Below are positions 52,015 to 59,962 of a DNA stretch of 64,000 nt, piece by piece. Within the stretch, counting starts at the first letter, position 1, and the number at the start of each line of letters is the position of its first letter. A program made the translations under genes and the position numbers. The stretch spans positions 1-64,000 of the forward strand of contig NZ_BSOS01000005.1 in the NCBI RefSeq assembly GCF_030160635.1, given 5' to 3'. The notes under the pieces were generated by a model. It was not told the origin of the DNA and did no database searches. It worked only from the letters and a program-made list of their open reading frames with translations. The stretch comes from Acidocella aquatica. Lineage in GTDB: Bacteria > Pseudomonadota > Alphaproteobacteria > Acetobacterales > Acetobacteraceae.

Positions 52015-53172
52015 ATGACCGATATCGTTGAGACAATCAAAGCCGCATACGAGTTGGAGCATCAGCTCGCCCGCGAAGCCGTGACCGCGGACGACCTGCC
52101 GCTCTCCTTCCAGGAAATCACCCCGCGCTGGCTCACCGCCGTGCTCTGCGGCAACGTCCGCGGCGCCGAGGTGGTCGAGGTTAAACTCGGCCCGGTGGAC
52201 AATGGCTCCTCCAACCGCCGCCGCCTGCACATCAAATACAATCACGAAGGCACCCACGCCAAACTGCCCACCGCCATTTTCTGCAAGGCGACGCACGACC
52301 TCGCCAACCGCATCGTCCTCGGCGTCTCCGGCGGCGGCATCTGCGAGGCGAATTTCTACAACCAGATCCGCCCGCTGCTGCCCATCGAGGCCCCGGTTTC
52401 CTACTTCGCCAGGTTCGATGAGGAAACCTACAATTCCATGATCATGCTGGGTGACATCAGCGACACCGTCACCGAATTCTGCAACCACAACACCGATATG
52501 ACCCGCGCGCGCGCCGAAAGCCAGATGCGCCTGCTCGGCAAGCTGCACGGCGCCTGCTACGGCCATGAAATCTTGAGCCGCCGCCTCGGCGTGTTCCCCA
52601 CATTCAAGGAGTTCTTCGGCAACTCCATGAAGTTCGGCCTGCGCGCTGGCACCGATGCCGGCTTCCTCGCCGCCCAGGAAGTCATCCCCGCACGTCTCTA
52701 CGCGCGCCACGCCGAAATCTGGGACGCCACCATCGCCGCCGTTGATGAAGGCGACCGCCTGCCCAACACCCTCTCGCACGGCGATGTGCATTTAAAAAAC
52801 TGGTACGTCGCCGGCAACGGCGAAATGGGCCTGAGCGACTGGCAATGCTGCGGCCGCGCGCATTGGGGCCGCGACGTCGCCTACGCCATCACCTGCGCGC
52901 TCACGGTGGAAAACCGCCGCTTGTGGGAGCGTGACCTACTGGCCCTCTACCTTGACGAAATGCACCGCGCCGGCGGCCCGAAAATCACCTTTGACGAAGC
53001 CTGGACCAGCTACCGCCAGCAGATCGTCTCCGCCCTCGCCTGGTGGACCGTCACCCTCTGCCCGCCGCCCGGCCTGCCGGACATGCAACCGCGTGACATC
53101 ACCATCGAGTTCATCAAACGCATCGCCACCGCCATGGATGATGTCGACACCCTCGGCGCCTTCAAGGCCTGA
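52015..53172 (+). CDS. Phosphotransferase (aminoglycoside-phosphotransferase family), intact active site
   Basis: 385 residues. The catalytic loop is canonical, HGDVHLKN (His255, Asp257, Asn262), followed by the metal-binding LSDWQ (Asp275). The N-terminal half contains LGPVDNGSSNRRRLHIKY (nucleotide loop) and AIFCKAT (beta-3 Lys). Proteins of this sort in catabolic clusters can phosphorylate hydroxyacyl-CoAs (LvaA, ACAD10/11 N-domain) to allow elimination. It follows E1beta by 22 nt and is followed by an SDR after 3 nt. Substrate inferred, kinase fold firm. Confidence 0.85.
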   Translation: MTDIVETIKAAYELEHQLAREAVTADDLPLSFQEITPRWLTAVLCGNVRGAEVVEVKLGPVDNGSSNRRRLHIKYNHEGTHAKLPTAIFCKATHDLANRIVLGVSGGGICEANFYNQIRPLLPIEAPVSYFARFDEETYNSMIMLGDISDTVTEFCNHNTDMTRARAESQMRLLGKLHGACYGHEILSRRLGVFPTFKEFFGNSMKFGLRAGTDAGFLAAQEVIPARLYARHAEIWDATIAAVDEGDRLPNTLSHGDVHLKNWYVAGNGEMGLSDWQCCGRAHWGRDVAYAITCALTVENRRLWERDLLALYLDEMHRAGGPKITFDEAWTSYRQQIVSALAWWTVTLCPPPGLPDMQPRDITIEFIKRIATAMDDVDTLGAFKA

Positions 53173-53175
53173 ACC

Positions 53176-53961
53176 ATGCCCGCCGCCGGAGATCATTTCA
53201 GCTTCGGCGGCAAGGTCGCCATCGTCACCGGCTCCACCCGCGGCATCGGCCGCGCCACCGCGCAACTCCTGGCAAAACGCGGCGCCACCGTCGTCATCTC
53301 CTCGCGCAAGCCCGAAGCCTGCGCCGCCGTGTGCGGCGAGATCATCACCAGCGGCGGCCACGCCATCGCCATCCCCGCGCATGCCGGCAGCGCGCAAGAT
53401 TGCCAGCGCCTGATTGAAGAAACACAAAACCGCCTCGGCCGCCTGGACATCGCGGTCGCCAATGCGGCGGTCAACCCCGTGTTCTCGCCAGTCAGCAGCC
53501 TGGCCGAGGAAAGCTGGACCAAGGTCATCAACACCAACCTCACCGCCGCCTGGCACCTCGCCCGTTTCGCGCTCCCCGTCATCGCCCAACAGGGCGGCGG
53601 CGCCATGGTCTTCGTCTCCTCCATCAACGGCCGGTTCGCCATGCCCAACTCCGGCGCCTACGGCATCTCCAAAGCCGCCCTCGAGCAGCTCACGCGCCAG
53701 CTCGCCGTGGAGTGGGGACCAAAAAACCTGCGCATCAACGCCGTCGCTCCCGGCACCACCCGCACGGATATGATCCGCGCCCTGGCCGCCGACCCCGCAT
53801 TCATCAAATCAGTGCAATCACGCACCCCCATGCAGCGCATCGCCGAACCAGAGGACATCGCCGCCGCCATCGCCTTCCTCGCTTGCGATGCCGCCCGCCA
53901 CATCACCGGCCAGGTCCTCACCGTCGACGGCGGCGAGACGATCCTGCGCGGCACCCTATAA
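53176..53961 (+). CDS. Short-chain dehydrogenase/reductase (SDR)
   Basis: 261 residues. GKVAIVTGSTRGIGRATAQL, VISSRKPE (a basic residue suggesting NADP), ANAAVNPVFSP and YGISKAALEQLTRQL are classical SDR features. The C terminus HITGQVLTVDGGETI is complete. It starts 3 nt after the kinase stop with no clear ribosome site, so it is probably translated by coupling. Last gene of the 49155 operon, followed by palindromic repeats. Confidence 0.88.
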   Translation: MPAAGDHFSFGGKVAIVTGSTRGIGRATAQLLAKRGATVVISSRKPEACAAVCGEIITSGGHAIAIPAHAGSAQDCQRLIEETQNRLGRLDIAVANAAVNPVFSPVSSLAEESWTKVINTNLTAAWHLARFALPVIAQQGGGAMVFVSSINGRFAMPNSGAYGISKAALEQLTRQLAVEWGPKNLRINAVAPGTTRTDMIRALAADPAFIKSVQSRTPMQRIAEPEDIAAAIAFLACDAARHITGQVLTVDGGETILRGTL

Positions 53962-53985
53962 AAATCATCGCGCGCGCATCTTTGC

Positions 53986-54143
53986 TGAGGGCGATTCACG
54001 CTTTCGGCTCGCTCGGTTGAGCGAACCTCAAGCGATCGCACTAGAGCCTGATCGCTTTAAGTGCGATCCGGCTCTAGCCGTTTTTCTGAGGGCGATTCAC
54101 GCTTTCGGCTCGCTCGGTTGAGCGAACCTCAAGCGATCGCACT
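53986..54143. repeat. Composite intergenic repeat A-B-A
   Basis: Two near-identical 57-bp A units (53986-54042 and 54087-54143), each with TCGCTC-GGTT-GAGCGA inside, flank a B unit (54043-54075), an inverted repeat with arms AGAGCCTGATCGC-like and GCGATCCGGCTCT. B-A copies recur at 61471-61571 and 62694-62794. It sits between convergent genes and may act as a terminator or mRNA stabiliser. Confidence 0.85.
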
Positions 54144-55238
54144 CTAAAGCCCGAAACTGCGGATATGGTGGGTCGCGTAGCTGTCCATCAAATCACCATC
54201 GCCGCGCCGCCCGTCATATTCCAGCGACATGAAGTGCATGTAAACCAGCAGGTTCTGCCAATACATTTTTGGAATCATCGAACGAGTCGTACCGGTAATC
54301 CGATGCACGCTCCCTTGCGCATCCTCAATCTCCAGCTCAATGCCCTTCACCAGCAACCGGCTGCCCTCGGCGAACAACGTGCGCACATCCATCCTCACCA
54401 CCGGCACCGGCCTGCCCGCGCGCGCAATCCAGCCACTGCGAAGATTAAGGCTCGGCGTCTTGCCGCCGGACTCCCATTTGTTCGCCCCGCTCGCCTCCGG
54501 CCCCGCCACCACCTCGTTCCAGTGCGGCCCGAATTCACGGCCCTCCAGCATGCCAGTATCCAGCCACGCCACCACAAACCCGCAATCATCGCCAAACCAC
54601 CCCGTCATCCACCGGTAGGGCGGGGTGCGCTCGGCCTGTTCCGGGCGATTATACCCCCAGGAGCGGTCGCGCATATAAAACCCGTTGATAACATAAGCCT
54701 CACCATCCAGCGTGACCTGGCCTGACGTTTTCATCAGCTGCGTGAAATGCTTGCCTCCCGGGCGGCCCACCGGCGGCATCGCGCCGGTGCAGTTCAAGTC
54801 CAGCGCAAACCCGCGCGCCGGATCGTCGAACCACATATGCACCTCCTCCAGCGGCCGAACCACCTTCATCCGCACGCGGCACCCGCCCATCTGCACGGTC
54901 CAGTCGGCGTTATCCCTCACCGCCGGCAGATACAAATGCTCCAGAAAATAATCAGCCTCCAACTGATGCGCGAGAATCCTCGCCCCGCGATACACGAAAA
55001 TATGCACCGACATGGTATTCAGCGCATGATGCCACAGCACATAGATGTTGCAGTGAATATCCGCCTCGGGAATATTAAACCCATACAAATTCGTCTCGAT
55101 GGCGGTGAAATGCGCATCCGGCGCGGGCAGATGCAGATAATCATCGCCCGCCGCCACGGCCGAAAAATCAACCGCCTCGCCCCGGTAGCTGCTTTCCTTC
55201 CAGGCGCCGTCGCGCAAACTTGCCGTCTCGCGTGTCAT
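54144..55238 (-). CDS. DUF7064-like protein, paralogue 3
   Basis: 364 residues of the same family as the proteins at 15901 and 29065: NLYGFNIPEADIHCNIYVLW (50-69), GGKHFTQLMKTSGQVTLDGE (161-180) and RDRSW (190-194). The order and spacing parallel those of the copy at 15901. Its start is within the ATGA overlap with the Rieske ferredoxin gene upstream, so the two are cotranslated. This suggests a redox-linked role, but no catalytic function is known. The protein ends in a repeat region. Confidence 0.6.
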   Translation of the reverse strand: MTRETASLRDGAWKESSYRGEAVDFSAVAAGDDYLHLPAPDAHFTAIETNLYGFNIPEADIHCNIYVLWHHALNTMSVHIFVYRGARILAHQLEADYFLEHLYLPAVRDNADWTVQMGGCRVRMKVVRPLEEVHMWFDDPARGFALDLNCTGAMPPVGRPGGKHFTQLMKTSGQVTLDGEAYVINGFYMRDRSWGYNRPEQAERTPPYRWMTGWFGDDCGFVVAWLDTGMLEGREFGPHWNEVVAGPEASGANKWESGGKTPSLNLRSGWIARAGRPVPVVRMDVRTLFAEGSRLLVKGIELEIEDAQGSVHRITGTTRSMIPKMYWQNLLVYMHFMSLEYDGRRGDGDLMDSYATHHIRSFGL

Positions 55239-55537
55239 ATCTCAATCCCCAGATGATCCCCATGCTCCGTGCAGGGAAAAAATTTCAGCCCCTTCGCCGT
55301 CAGCGGCGAGAGCGAGCGCCCATCCTCCAGGCTGAACCGCGCCCCATGGTGCGGGCACATCACGCTATTGTGGCGCACCCGCGCCCCCTCCATTGAAAGT
55401 TGCTGGTGCGGGCATTGTTCATCCATCGCATGCAGCCCCCCGGCGGTGCGGCAAATCAGCACCCGCTGCCCGGCAACCTCAACAATCACGCTCCGGCCCG
55501 CATCCAGCGGCGGTAGCGCCACAGTCACTTTTGTCAT
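55235..55537 (-). CDS. Rieske-type 2Fe-2S ferredoxin
   Basis: 100 residues from ATG 55537 (GGGAG 6 nt upstream). Cluster ligands: CPH (Cys42, His44) and CPHH (Cys61, His64), spaced as in biphenyl/naphthalene dioxygenase ferredoxins. It likely donates electrons to one of the two Rieske oxygenases (7129 or 32152), which lack an adjacent ferredoxin. Its stop overlaps the start of the DUF7064-like gene by 4 nt (ATGA). Confidence 0.92.
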   Translation of the reverse strand: MTKVTVALPPLDAGRSVIVEVAGQRVLICRTAGGLHAMDEQCPHQQLSMEGARVRHNSVMCPHHGARFSLEDGRSLSPLTAKGLKFFPCTEHGDHLGIEI

Positions 55538-55587
55538 TTCAACTCCCAACGCCGCCGGGTTTCATCTTGTCAGATCGTGCCCCAGAA

Positions 55588-55605
55588 GGCAGTATGCTAG
55601 CTAAC
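55588..55605 (+). promoter_or_regulatory. GTAYGCT site upstream of the kinase-fusion gene
   Basis: GTATGCT (55592-55598) inside AGTATGCTAGCTAAC, 54 bp before ATG 55652, in the divergent gap with the Rieske ferredoxin. The TATGCT could double as a -10 hexamer; a TTGTCA (55568-55573) lies about 20 bp upstream, slightly too far. Matches the motif at 58627. Confidence 0.4.
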
Positions 55606-55651
55606 TTTGTTCCAGACGGTCAAGGAGCAAAGACACACCGGAGAGAACCCC

Positions 55652-57139
55652 ATGCTGATCCCCGCCAACCGGGTCCTTGATGCGCTGGTCAAGGAATTTG
55701 ATAAACTCCGCCCCCTGATTGCCGATTCCGGCACCGATGGGTCCGGCGCGCAGGCCATCGCCCATGCGCTGCGCCTCATGCAGGCCCGCCAGTCCGGTGA
55801 CACCACCGCCCTGCGCGCGCAATTCGCCGGGCTGGAGGCCGCGGTGGAAGCCGCCGCCCCCCACCTTGGCACCCATGCCGCCCCGGAACTGCACGCCGTG
55901 CGCGCCCTCATCGCCACCGCTGATGAAGAGACCGGCCTGGGCGCGCTGGAAGCCCTGTGGCGCGAGGCCCTGGCCGCCACCGAGGCGCTGGTCGCCGCCC
56001 TTAACAGCGCACCAGTCTCGCCCGCCACCCGCCAGCAAGCCACCCGCATTTTCTCCGCCTGGGAAGCCGGTGACCTCACCCGCCAAATGGACGCCCCGGT
56101 GCATAAAACCGAAGGCGCCACAAAGGAAGTTGACATCACCGCCGAGACCCTCACCGCCTACCTGCGCGACCGCTTCAACGAACCAACCCTCGAAGTCACC
56201 AGCCTCACCCCGCTCGCCGGCGGCTTTGGCAAGCAAACCACCATCTTCGCCACCAAGGGCCAAGCCCTCTCCGGCGAATTCGTCATGCGCCGCGACCTCG
56301 GTGAAAACGCCGGACTCGATAACGACTGCCATTTGATCGTGCGCGAATACCCCGTCATCCGCGCCGCCTTTGAGCGCGGTTTCCCCGCCCCCGACGCCCT
56401 CTGGCTCGACACAGAACACCGCCTCCTCCCCGGCGGAGATTTCATCATCATGCGCAAATCCGAAGGCGTCATCGGCGGCAATTTTTTCGGCGCCAGCACC
56501 GAAATCCCCGCCGGCCTCGCCGACGCTTTGGCCGATGAAATGGCCAAACTCCACAACCTCGAACCCCTGCGCGAACTCGGCAACCTCACCGATTCCATCC
56601 AGACCGATCTGTGGGACATGGACCTCACCGCCTGCATCACCCGCTACATCGCCAACTGGTACAGCTTCTACCTCGCCGAATCCCACATGCCTTCGCCCGC
56701 CATCACCGCCATCTACGGCTGGCTGCTCGAAAACGTGCCCCACCGCACCGGCAAACCCAGCCTCCTCCACGGTGACATCGGCTTCCACAACTTCCTCTTC
56801 CACGAAGGCAAAATGAGCTGCCTGCTCGATTGGGAATTCGCCCACCTCGGCGACCCCGCCGAAGAACTCGGCTACGTCAAAGTCACCGTAGGCGCCTCAC
56901 TCGACTGGGAGCGCTTCATGGCCCGCTACCACGCCGCCGGCGGGCGCGAGGTCGACGCAAAAACCCTGCACTACTTCCAAATCTGGGCCTTCATGCGCAA
57001 CGCCACCGCCGCCAATATCTTCGCCTCGCGCTTCAACGACGGCCTCGTCAACGACCTCAAATTAACCGTCCTGCCCTACCTCCACATCCCCAACTTCATC
57101 CGCGGCGCCCAAGCCCTCATCGACACCTACCCAGCCTAG
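55652..57139 (+). CDS. Fusion of LvaB/DUF6285-like domain and APH-family kinase
   Basis: 495 residues from ATG 55652 (GGAGAGAACCCC upstream). Residues 1-~150 are an all-helical domain resembling the free protein at 31398 (IPANRVLDALVKEFDKLRPL; AIAHALRLMQAR). Residues ~165-495 are a complete APH-type kinase: SLTPLAGGFGKQTTIF (nucleotide loop), HGDIGFHN (His373, Asp375, Asn380) and LLDWEF (Asp393). The fusion supports a physical partnership of the two modules, as with LvaA/LvaB. Likely substrate is a hydroxyacid or hydroxyacyl-CoA. Substrate inferred. Confidence 0.82.
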   Translation: MLIPANRVLDALVKEFDKLRPLIADSGTDGSGAQAIAHALRLMQARQSGDTTALRAQFAGLEAAVEAAAPHLGTHAAPELHAVRALIATADEETGLGALEALWREALAATEALVAALNSAPVSPATRQQATRIFSAWEAGDLTRQMDAPVHKTEGATKEVDITAETLTAYLRDRFNEPTLEVTSLTPLAGGFGKQTTIFATKGQALSGEFVMRRDLGENAGLDNDCHLIVREYPVIRAAFERGFPAPDALWLDTEHRLLPGGDFIIMRKSEGVIGGNFFGASTEIPAGLADALADEMAKLHNLEPLRELGNLTDSIQTDLWDMDLTACITRYIANWYSFYLAESHMPSPAITAIYGWLLENVPHRTGKPSLLHGDIGFHNFLFHEGKMSCLLDWEFAHLGDPAEELGYVKVTVGASLDWERFMARYHAAGGREVDAKTLHYFQIWAFMRNATAANIFASRFNDGLVNDLKLTVLPYLHIPNFIRGAQALIDTYPA

Positions 57140-57143
57140 ATGA

Positions 57144-57297
57144 GCGCTGACTGGGGCTGGAAGTTTAGAAAGTGAGGCCAAGGGGCTTTGCCCCCAAGAC
57201 CCTCACTAATGCCGATCGAAGGGCGCGGCCCTTCGCGGGGTTTCAAGGGGCAGAGCCCCTTGACCTTGCTTTCTTAAAACTCCCAGTCCCAGTCAGC
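57144..57297. repeat. Nested palindromes between convergent genes (cruciform-like)
   Basis: An imperfect outer stem (57146-57172 with 57269-57297) encloses three hairpins: GTGAGG...CCTCAC (57172-57206), CGAAGGGC-GCG-GCCCTTCG (57217-57235) and CAAGGGGC-AGA-GCCCCTTG (57244-57262). It separates the kinase fusion from the convergent P450, whose stop it overlaps. Probable bidirectional terminator or mobile palindromic element. Confidence 0.7.
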
Positions 57298-58534
57298 GTT
57301 TATCAAAGGCCATGTAGATCCGGTCGGGGCCGTGGGCGATGTAGCTGGTCATCCACCGGTAGCTGGCGTCACCGCGTGTGGCGCGGAAGTTTTTCAGGTT
57401 TTTTGTCAGTGCCTGAAACGCGAGGCGCAATTCACCGCGCGCGAGCTGGTTGCCGATGCACAAATGCGGCCCGGCGCCAAACGCCAGGTGCGATTGCGCA
57501 TTGGCCCGCTCCAGGTTGATGATCTCCGGCCGTGCGTATTGCGCCGGGTCGCGGTTGGCCGCGCCGTAGCGGACTTCGACGATCGAGCCCGCGGGGATGA
57601 TCACGCCCTGAATTTCCACATCCTCGGCGGCCTTGCGGAAGAGTGTTTGCACCGGCGAGCGTGTACGCAACACCTCCTCCACGAACGGCTTCACCAGCTC
57701 CGGCCGCGCGTGCAGTGTTTCCGCCAGTTCCGGCTGTTCGATCAACACTTTCATGCCGCTGGCCAGCGTTGTTGTCGTGGTCTCGTTTCCCGCGATCAGC
57801 AGTTGGTGCAGAATCCCCAGCAGCTCCCGCACTTCCAGCCGCCGCCCATCTGTCTCGGTATTCGCCAGATGGCTGATCAGCGTCTCATTAGGTGTCTTGC
57901 GCACCTGTTCGATCACGCGCGCCAGATAATTCTGCATGTCGATGAGATGGCTGGCGATCTCGATCTCGCGCTCCGGCGTAATCAGCGGGCTCACCGATTC
58001 CACTGACACATCCGACCATATCTTGAAATCCGCCATGTCCTCCTTGGCGATGCCAAGCTGCTCGGCGATCACGAACATCGGGAGCCTGATGGCGAACGCC
58101 GCCAAAAACTCAATCTCGGTTTGCGCGGGCATCTCGCCGATCAGCGTAGCTATAATCTCCCCGATCCGCGGCTCCAGCCCGGCCACGCGCACCGAGGTGA
58201 ACACCTTATCCACCAGCGTGCGGTAGATGCGGTGTTCCGGCGGATCATTGCTCACCAGCGTATCCATCGGCAGCCAGCCGCGCTCGGCATACATGCGGTT
58301 CACCTCTTCCATCACGCTGCTCTCGCGCGTGGTGTTCAGCCCGGTGCGGTTGCGCAGCGCCTTCACATTCATCAGCGCCTTGCGCACATCCTCGTAGCGC
58401 GTCAGCACATAATTGCCGGTCAACGGGTCTTTATAAACGGGCGTGCGCTCGCGCAGGCGGTCATAGGCGGCGAACGGGCAGAGCTGCACCGCCGGGTCGG
58501 CGAAGCTCACGGGTTGCGCTGTGGTGTCGGGCAT
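57293..58534 (-). CDS. Cytochrome P450
   Basis: 413 residues with canonical motifs: I-helix LIAGNETTTT (Glu251-Thr252), EEVLR (ExxR) and haem loop FGAGPHLCIG with Cys359. N-terminally it is a soluble class I bacterial P450 with no membrane anchor. GAGGAGGAAAAAAC precedes ATG 58534. It is divergent from the MarR gene at 58732 and overlaps a palindromic element at its 3' end. Likely uses the 2Fe-2S ferredoxin at 44549. Substrate unknown. Confidence 0.93.
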   Translation of the reverse strand: MPDTTAQPVSFADPAVQLCPFAAYDRLRERTPVYKDPLTGNYVLTRYEDVRKALMNVKALRNRTGLNTTRESSVMEEVNRMYAERGWLPMDTLVSNDPPEHRIYRTLVDKVFTSVRVAGLEPRIGEIIATLIGEMPAQTEIEFLAAFAIRLPMFVIAEQLGIAKEDMADFKIWSDVSVESVSPLITPEREIEIASHLIDMQNYLARVIEQVRKTPNETLISHLANTETDGRRLEVRELLGILHQLLIAGNETTTTTLASGMKVLIEQPELAETLHARPELVKPFVEEVLRTRSPVQTLFRKAAEDVEIQGVIIPAGSIVEVRYGAANRDPAQYARPEIINLERANAQSHLAFGAGPHLCIGNQLARGELRLAFQALTKNLKNFRATRGDASYRWMTSYIAHGPDRIYMAFDKR

Positions 58535-58616
58535 GTTTTTTTCCTCCTCGATAGTCAGCGCGCTTACTATATTTCATTCCCCGCCGCCATCCCAATCCCC
58601 AGCCCGGCTGATCGGG

Positions 58617-58642
58617 AAAAATAATAGTATGCTAGGTAATAA
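58617..58642 (+). promoter_or_regulatory. GTAYGCT site in P450/MarR divergent region
   Basis: GTATGCT (58627-58633) within ATAGTATGCTAGGTAATAA, in the 197-bp gap between the P450 and MarR genes. A second AT-rich string, CTTACTATATTTC, lies at 58563-58575. Candidate operator of the adjacent MarR protein. Confidence 0.4.
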
Positions 58643-58731
58643 ATTTTATCTCCGCCGCCGCTTTAGCCATTGCCCGCCGGTGGCGGCCGTTTATGTTTGG
58701 TGCCAGAGGCAGCAAGGGGGAGTGAAACACC

Positions 58732-59217
58732 ATGGCGAAAACAGAGCGCATACCGCAGCGCGACATCTATGACCTCCCTGATTTTCCCTCGCGCCGCACG
58801 GCTCCTTATCTCATCCAGCAACTCGCCCGGCTTATGGCCACCGACTACCACACCCGCGTCGCCGCCACCGGCGTCGCCCCCGCGCAGGCCTATGTGCTGC
58901 GCGAGCTCTGGCGCAACGAACCGCTCTCGCAGGTCGAAATCTCGGAGCGACTGGACATCGGCAAGGCCACGGTCGGCCAGTCGCTGAAGCGGCTGGAGCG
59001 CGCGGGCTTCATCGAGCGCAGGCGCAACCCTGAGGATGGCCGGGTCATCATGGTCCACCTCACTGAAAAGGGCCGTGGCGCGCGCGCCCCCCTGGCCGCC
59101 GCCGCGGTGCGGCAAGTCCAGGACATCGCCCAGGTGCTCGGCGCTGAAGCTGCCCGCGCCCTGGAAACCCAGCTCGAACTCCTGGTCACCGAACACCGCA
59201 ACCGCCTGAAACGCTGA
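58732..59217 (+). CDS. MarR-family transcriptional regulator
   Basis: 161 residues. The winged helix is clear: GVAPAQAYVLRELWRNEPLS, QVEISERLDIGKATVGQSLK and the wing IERRRNPEDGRVIMVHLTEK. ATG 58732 follows AAGGGGGAGTGAAACACC. It is divergent from the P450 at 57293 and lies upstream of two GST-like genes and a nitroreductase, so it probably controls this unit and possibly the P450. The GTAYGCT motif just upstream is a candidate site. Confidence 0.92.
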   Translation: MAKTERIPQRDIYDLPDFPSRRTAPYLIQQLARLMATDYHTRVAATGVAPAQAYVLRELWRNEPLSQVEISERLDIGKATVGQSLKRLERAGFIERRRNPEDGRVIMVHLTEKGRGARAPLAAAAVRQVQDIAQVLGAEAARALETQLELLVTEHRNRLKR

Positions 59218-59231
59218 AGGGAGCTGGCGGC

Positions 59232-59939
59232 ATGATCCAATTTCATTACTGGCCCAGCCCGAACGGCCAAAAAGTTCTTATATTTCTTGAAGAAACCCGA
59301 ACCGGATACGAGCTGGCGCCGGTCAACATCATGCAGGGCGAGCAGTTCAACGCATCATTCCTCGCGATCTCGCCCAATAACCGCATGCCCGCAATTGTTG
59401 ACACCACCCCCCTGGGCGGCGGCGGCCCGGTCTCCGTTTTCGAATCCGGCGCCATCCTGCTCTACCTCGCGCGCAAAACCGGCCGGTTCTGGCCATCCAC
59501 CCCGGCGGGTGAGGCGGAGATGTTGCAATGGCTGATGTGGCAGATGTCCGCCCTCGGGCCGATGGCCGGCCAGGCGCATCACTTCAGCCATTCCGCGCCG
59601 GAGAAACTACCCTACGCCATCAACCGCTACATCACTGAAACCGCCCGGCTCTACGCGGTGCTCAACCGCCGGCTGGCCGGGCGCCCCTACGTCGCGGGCG
59701 CGGACTATGGCCTTGCCGACATGGCGATCTACCCTTGGGTCGTGTTCCACAAAATGCACAGCCAGAACCTTGATGATTTCCCCAACATCGCGCGCTGGTC
59801 AGCACTTCTTGCCGCCCGCCCGGCGGTCATCCGCGCTTATGAAATCGCAGCGCCCTATCTGGCCCAATCCGTCATGTCCGAAGACGCCAAAAAACACCTG
59901 TTCGGCCAGACCGCTGAATCAACCAGAGCCAGGAATTGA
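59232..59939 (+). CDS. Glutathione S-transferase, YfcG/Ure2p-like
   Basis: 235 residues. The N-terminal thioredoxin-fold domain reads YWPSPNGQKVLIFLEETRTG with NIMQGEQFNASFLAISPNNR and MPAIVD; the C-terminal domain is helical (YLARKTGRFWP, ADYGLADMAIYPW). PNGxKV and SPNNxxPAIVD identify the YfcG/Ure2p-type disulfide-bond oxidoreductase group. It would use glutathione to conjugate or reduce reactive products of the oxygenases. AAGGGAG precedes the ATG; it lies 14 nt after the MarR gene. Confidence 0.88.
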   Translation: MIQFHYWPSPNGQKVLIFLEETRTGYELAPVNIMQGEQFNASFLAISPNNRMPAIVDTTPLGGGGPVSVFESGAILLYLARKTGRFWPSTPAGEAEMLQWLMWQMSALGPMAGQAHHFSHSAPEKLPYAINRYITETARLYAVLNRRLAGRPYVAGADYGLADMAIYPWVVFHKMHSQNLDDFPNIARWSALLAARPAVIRAYEIAAPYLAQSVMSEDAKKHLFGQTAESTRARN

Positions 59940-59962
59940 AGCAGCCAGAGGGAAGTTTTCAC

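Noticed and set aside
53986-54143. CRISPR-like direct repeats
   Set aside because: Only two A copies here, separated by a palindrome rather than unique spacers; no cas genes.
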